From: an uncultured Bacilli bacterium
Lineage (GTDB): Bacteria > Bacillota_I > Bacilli_A > RF39 > UBA660
Length of the DNA stretch: 16,720 nucleotides
Assembly: GCA_947589375.1 (NCBI GenBank)
Contig: CANQAO010000008.1
Span: 1-16,720 of the forward strand
Reading direction: 5' to 3'
Part shown: in pieces, positions 13,460-16,720 of the stretch
Layout: every line of letters starts with the position of its first letter
How positions within the stretch are numbered: position 1 is the first letter of the stretch
Made by a program: the position numbers and the translations under genes
Notes under the pieces: model-generated
Told to the model about the DNA's origin: nothing
Database searches by the model: none
The model's input: the letters and a program-made list of their open reading frames with translations, nothing else

Positions 13460-13951
13460 ATGTATAAATCTTTAGATCCTAAGGGCCTTACAGTTATGCG
13501 TTTAAACGCTGTTATTACCAGTATTATAACTATCATTATGGTGGGAATAGGTGCTTATTTTATTTATCCTTTATTGGAGGAAATCTTTCATTTTATCTTA
13601 TTTTATGTAATTATTGGGTTAATTGCCGTTTTAATTTTACTAAATATTTTTCTGTTCCCACGTCTTCGTTATAACCGCTATCGTTATTTAATTGATAAAG
13701 ACCATATTGAAGTTAAAAAAGGATTGTTTTTTATTACTACGTCAATTATTTTAATTAAACGCATTCAAAAAGTCGAACTTACTAATGGTCCTATCGATAG
13801 ATTGTTTAAATTGTCTAATGTTACCATTTATACAGCGGCTGGCAATGTCGATATTAAATTTTTACAAACAGACGAAGCTCTAGACACTATAAGCAAAATA
13901 AATACTTTATTAAAACAAAAACTCGGAAAGAAGAAAACTAATGAAAAATAG
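13460..13951 (+). CDS. ydbS: YdbS-like membrane protein with one bacterial PH (bPH2) domain
   Basis: A 163-residue membrane protein. It has two hydrophobic helices (about residues 14-36 and 42-66) and then a bPH2 (former DUF304) domain: RYRYLIDKDHIEVKKGLFFITTSIILIKRIQKVELTNGPIDRLFKLSNVTIYTAAGNVDIKFL. The pattern of a pseudo-repeat strand, IQKVE and the FKLSNVTIYTAAG turn is typical of YdbS. In B. subtilis the YdbS/YdbT pair is under the envelope-stress factor sigma-W and linked to resistance to some antibiotics; the molecular role is unclear. AGGAGG at 13446-13451 is eight bases before the ATG. The last 11 bases overlap the next gene, which encodes the matching three-domain partner, so the two products are expected to form a complex (inference). 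Confidence 0.88.
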   Translation: MYKSLDPKGLTVMRLNAVITSIITIIMVGIGAYFIYPLLEEIFHFILFYVIIGLIAVLILLNIFLFPRLRYNRYRYLIDKDHIEVKKGLFFITTSIILIKRIQKVELTNGPIDRLFKLSNVTIYTAAGNVDIKFLQTDEALDTISKINTLLKQKLGKKKTNEK

Positions 13952-15335
13952 ATTACATCCAACAATTATTTTAGAAAAATTAATTAATAGTCTAGTATTT
14001 ATTTTATTAATTGCCTATTCGGTTTCTTTAGAATTTTTAGAAAATATGGCTGAAGCTGATAAAATGGTTAAAGAATTAATGGCCTTCTTTAACTCTAATT
14101 TATTAATCTTTATGCTGCTATTCGCTGTAATTATTTTAGGTATTTTTGTGCTTATTTTCGCCTTTATCTGGAAAAATACTTATTTATATTTTGAAAACAA
14201 TAATTTAATTATTAGCCGCGGTAAACTATTTAAAAAAGTAACCACTATCAATTTAAAAGATGTTGCCACGGTCAATATTAGACGTAATATTTTAGAACAG
14301 ATCTTAGGTACCGCTAATTTAAAAATTGATTTACACACCTCTAATAATGAAACATATCATGGTAAATTAGTTTTTAAATACGATAAAGCTTTAGAAATTA
14401 GAGATCAAATATTAAATAATCCTAAGGAAGAAAAAACAAAAGATTTTAAAAGCGACTATGAATACAAAGTAGGGGACGTGATCAAACATCTATTATTATC
14501 TATCGATCTTGTTTCTCTAATCGTTATTTTAGCTGTTTATAGTATCGTTATTATGGCATTAGCTTTTAAAACTAATAGTTTGCTTGGCTTAATTTTAAGT
14601 ATTATTTTAGTTATTATTTTATTCATGCCATTAGTGTGGTCATTATTTAAAACTTATTTAAGCTATTATAATTTTAAATGCCACCGGGAAAAGGATCATA
14701 TCAAACTATCTTATGGCGCCTTTACCACTTATAAGTTTGATTTGCCAATAAACAAGATTAGCGCGCTTATAATTCGCCAGTCTTTACAAGCGCGAATCTT
14801 TAAATATTATATGTTAGAAGTAGTAAATGCTGGTATGGGTGGCCAGGACCATGATGAAAAAACTATTATCAGTTTATATGTCAAAGAAAAAGATAAAAAT
14901 AAACTTTTAAATAGTTTAGTTCCTGAATATAAAAATCGTATTAACTTAAAATCACATGAAGAAAATAGCTTAAAACATTATATTTCCGCCAAGCTATTTT
15001 GGATGATTTGTGGTATAATATTATCACCATTTACATATGGACTTACGTTATTGTTAATTCCAATTACTTTACTTATAGCTTATTTACAATATAAATCTAA
15101 GAAAATTGGCTTTAATAAAAATTTAATTATTATCGAAAATGGCATTTTAAATAAAAAAAGAGCCTTAATTAAATACGATAATATTGAACTTATAGCAAAA
15201 AAACAAAAAGTATTTAGTAAAATCTTCGATACATATTTATTAAGGGCAGAGGTGGTTGGACCGAATAATGAAGCCTTTGTGACGGGTCTATTTAGTCAAA
15301 AAGTCATCGACGCGGCTATAAAACCATATAAATAA
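13941..15335 (+). CDS. ydbT: YdbT-like membrane protein with three bPH2 domains
   Basis: A 464-residue membrane protein made of three helix-pair plus bPH2 units. The hydrophobic pairs lie at about 13-35/53-78, 183-210/214-238 and 350-384. The bPH2 domains lie at about 80-157 (FENNNLIISRGKLFKKVTTINLKDVATVNI), 240-325 (KDHIKLSYGAFTTYKFDLPINKISALII) and 386-460 (NKNLIIIENGILNKKRALIKYDNIELIAKK). This arrangement is the YdbT pattern, with YdbS encoded just upstream. It starts 11 bases inside the upstream gene, behind a weak purine-rich site (GGAAAGAAG), so translation probably depends on coupling. No terminator separates it from queH, 12 bases downstream. Confidence 0.9.
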   Translation: MKNRLHPTIILEKLINSLVFILLIAYSVSLEFLENMAEADKMVKELMAFFNSNLLIFMLLFAVIILGIFVLIFAFIWKNTYLYFENNNLIISRGKLFKKVTTINLKDVATVNIRRNILEQILGTANLKIDLHTSNNETYHGKLVFKYDKALEIRDQILNNPKEEKTKDFKSDYEYKVGDVIKHLLLSIDLVSLIVILAVYSIVIMALAFKTNSLLGLILSIILVIILFMPLVWSLFKTYLSYYNFKCHREKDHIKLSYGAFTTYKFDLPINKISALIIRQSLQARIFKYYMLEVVNAGMGGQDHDEKTIISLYVKEKDKNKLLNSLVPEYKNRINLKSHEENSLKHYISAKLFWMICGIILSPFTYGLTLLLIPITLLIAYLQYKSKKIGFNKNLIIIENGILNKKRALIKYDNIELIAKKQKVFSKIFDTYLLRAEVVGPNNEAFVTGLFSQKVIDAAIKPYK

Positions 15336-15347
15336 GGGGGCCACAAT

Positions 15348-15962
15348 ATGAAAACTAATTATCAATTAGTAATGGAAGCGATAATTGCTGATTTAAAACA
15401 TAAACCGAAATTACTTTTACATGCTTGCTGCGGGGTATGTAGTGCTTCGGTTTTGGAACAATTAATTCCTTACTTTGATATTACTATTTTATATTATAAT
15501 CCTAATATTTATCCTTTAGATGAATATAACAAAAGATTAGATACTTTAAAAGAGCTTATTCAAAAAATGCATTTAGATGTTAAGCTGATGCCGGTAAATT
15601 ATGAAGAAGAAAAATTTAATCAGGTAGCCACTGGCTTAGAAGAGGAAAAAGAAGGGGGCACGCGCTGCACGAAATGTTACTATTTAAGACTTGAAAAAAC
15701 CGCGCAGTTAGCAGCCATGCATGATTTTGAATTCTTTGGCACGACCTTATCGGTAAGTCCTTATAAAAATGCCGCTAAATTAAATCAAATAGGGGACCTT
15801 TTAGCGCAAAAATATCAAGTAAATTATCTTTTTTCGGATTTTAAGAAAAAGGATGGTTATAAACGCAGTAATGAACTAGCTCGAAAATACGAACTTTATC
15901 GGCAAAATTATTGCGGGTGTAAATATTCATTAAATGAACATGTAGAAACTAACTTTATATAA
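15348..15962 (+). CDS. queH: Epoxyqueuosine reductase QueH
   Basis: QueH reduces epoxyqueuosine to queuosine in the wobble base of GUN tRNAs, replacing the unrelated cobalamin enzyme QueG. The 204-residue product carries the family motifs: KLLLHACCGVCSASVLEQL (C27, C28, C31), YYNPNIYPLDEYNKR, GGTRCTKCYYLRL (C107, C110), FFGTTLSVSPYKN, and RQNYCGCKYS (C189, C191). The conserved cysteines bind an iron-sulfur cluster and an adjacent metal in the characterised enzyme. Length is normal. AAGGGGG (15334-15340) overlaps the ydbT-like stop and is seven bases before the ATG, so it belongs to the same operon. Other queuosine genes are not in the window, so the host may salvage precursors or encode the rest elsewhere. 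Confidence 0.95.
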   Translation: MKTNYQLVMEAIIADLKHKPKLLLHACCGVCSASVLEQLIPYFDITILYYNPNIYPLDEYNKRLDTLKELIQKMHLDVKLMPVNYEEEKFNQVATGLEEEKEGGTRCTKCYYLRLEKTAQLAAMHDFEFFGTTLSVSPYKNAAKLNQIGDLLAQKYQVNYLFSDFKKKDGYKRSNELARKYELYRQNYCGCKYSLNEHVETNFI

Positions 15963-15981
15963 GCATTATGGGGGAAGATGT

Positions 15982-16720
15982 ATGAATCAAAAAATTATAA
16001 TGGCCTCGATTATTTCTATTATCATCGTTCTTAGTGTTACCCTTTTTATTCATTTGAATAAAAAGGTAGAGATTGTCGAAGTAGGGGAAATACCTAAAGC
16101 TTTTTATTATCAAACTACTGATTTATCAATTCAATTACCAAAAGAAAAAAAAGCTAAAATCGTTAAATCAGAAGTATCGGATAAGACTATTTATCTTACT
16201 TTTGATGATGGTCCTAGTAGTCTTACTAGTACGATATTAGATATTTTAAAAGAAGAAAAAGTAGCTGCTACTTTCTTTGTGATTGGACCCAATATTGATA
16301 AATATCGCGATGTCGTTAAAAGAGCTCATGATGACGGGCACGCTATTGCTCTACATTCCGATACGCATAGTTATAAGTATATTTATAGTACTGATGAAAA
16401 CTATTTTCAAGATTTAGATGCCATTAAAGCAAAAGTTTATCAAATTACTGGTGTTAATGCCCGTATTATTAGACTTCCTGGGGGTTCTTCTAATACGGTA
16501 AGCCGAAAGTATAATAAAGGAATTATGAGCCGTATTACGCAGAAACTGACCGACAATGGCTATTATTATTTTGACTGGAATATTGATTCTGGTGATGCTT
16601 CCGGTTCCCTTAGTAAAGAACAAATACATCATAATGCAATTTCTGGATTACATGCTGGCACGAATATGGTATTAATGCATGATGCGGCCACAAAAAAAAC
16701 GACAGTTGAAGCTTTACCGG
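15982..16720 (+). CDS. Membrane-anchored polysaccharide deacetylase, NodB / CE4 family (3' end outside window)
   Basis: A CE4 enzyme removes N-acetyl groups from cell-wall glycans such as peptidoglycan, acting outside the membrane. The frame is open to the window end, giving at least 246 residues. Residues 5-23 form a hydrophobic signal anchor, 24-66 a linker and 67 onward the NodB domain. Its motifs are YLTFDDGPSS (D75, D76), the metal-binding pair H125/H129 in ALHSDTHSYKYIYS, RLPGGSSN (R164), YYYFDWNIDSGDA and LMHDAATKKTT (H233). This arrangement resembles PgdA/YheN-like peptidoglycan N-acetylglucosamine deacetylases; the exact substrate cannot be read from sequence. ATG 15982 is four bases after GGGGGAAG (15970-15977); the ATG at 15978 runs into a stop. 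It follows queH by 19 bases with no terminator, so it is probably co-transcribed. Confidence 0.93.
   Translation, partial: MNQKIIMASIISIIIVLSVTLFIHLNKKVEIVEVGEIPKAFYYQTTDLSIQLPKEKKAKIVKSEVSDKTIYLTFDDGPSSLTSTILDILKEEKVAATFFVIGPNIDKYRDVVKRAHDDGHAIALHSDTHSYKYIYSTDENYFQDLDAIKAKVYQITGVNARIIRLPGGSSNTVSRKYNKGIMSRITQKLTDNGYYYFDWNIDSGDASGSLSKEQIHHNAISGLHAGTNMVLMHDAATKKTTVEALP

Noticed and set aside
15011..15019. An extended -10-like TGGTATAAT inside the ydbT-like gene, possibly a queH promoter.
   Set aside because: No -35 is visible at proper spacing, it is 330 bases before queH, and the codons belong to a conserved membrane segment.
16073..16080. TTGTCGAA, matching a Spo0A box, inside the deacetylase gene.
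   Set aside because: It lies within coding sequence with no promoter nearby; treated as a chance match and as a caution for the elements before spoIIGA.

Overview
The window is AT-rich bacterial chromosome in the standard bacterial code: tryptophan is written TGG and TGA ends at least one gene. The gene content points to a low-GC Firmicute of class Bacilli. It carries spoIIGA-sigE, ylbD, ylbE and yqfQ relatives, and the dnaG-sigA-trmK order known from Bacillus. Very short intergenic gaps, AT richness and shortened versions of several families suggest a reduced-genome lineage close to the Erysipelotrichales/RF39 side of Bacilli. That placement is inference. The sporulation factors suggest the lineage sporulates or did so recently.

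Layout: 2-676 is the 3' end of uvrA. 728-3214 encodes a large acidic protein I cannot assign, apparently built from three diverged units of about 285 residues, closed by a hairpin terminator. 3271-4721 is the spoIIGA-sigE pair (protease and pro-sigma factor of the mother cell). 4774-5889 holds ylbD-like, ylbE-like and rsmD, a thinned version of the Bacillus ylb cluster. 5963-6499 (minus) is a DUF6512-like membrane protein convergent with rsmD. 6634-10023 is the macromolecular-synthesis operon dnaG-sigA-trmK with overlapping genes. 10031-11018 (minus) holds a two-domain XRE regulator and a YqfQ-like protein. 11130-13407 is a pilC/comGB-like gene followed by a prepilin peptidase. 13460-15335 is a ydbS/ydbT-like pair of bPH2 membrane proteins. 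15348-15962 is queH (queuosine synthesis), and 15982 to the window end is a membrane-anchored NodB-type deacetylase cut by the window edge.

Most of the window is ordinary housekeeping. The parts that deserve attention are the triple-repeat protein, a perfect 10-bp inverted repeat spanning the XRE gene's -10 box and start codon, a near-consensus promoter with no sense gene between rsmD and the DUF6512 gene, a 19-bp tandem duplication of the dnaG ribosome-binding region, CGACA/TGTCG elements before spoIIGA, and a PilC protein with an extra N-terminal membrane segment. No tRNA, rRNA, CRISPR array, insertion sequence or obvious phage gene was seen. No gene-free stretch exceeds 300 bases; the longest, about 178 bases at 10505-10682, holds the XRE promoter and operator candidate and the yqfQ-like terminator.
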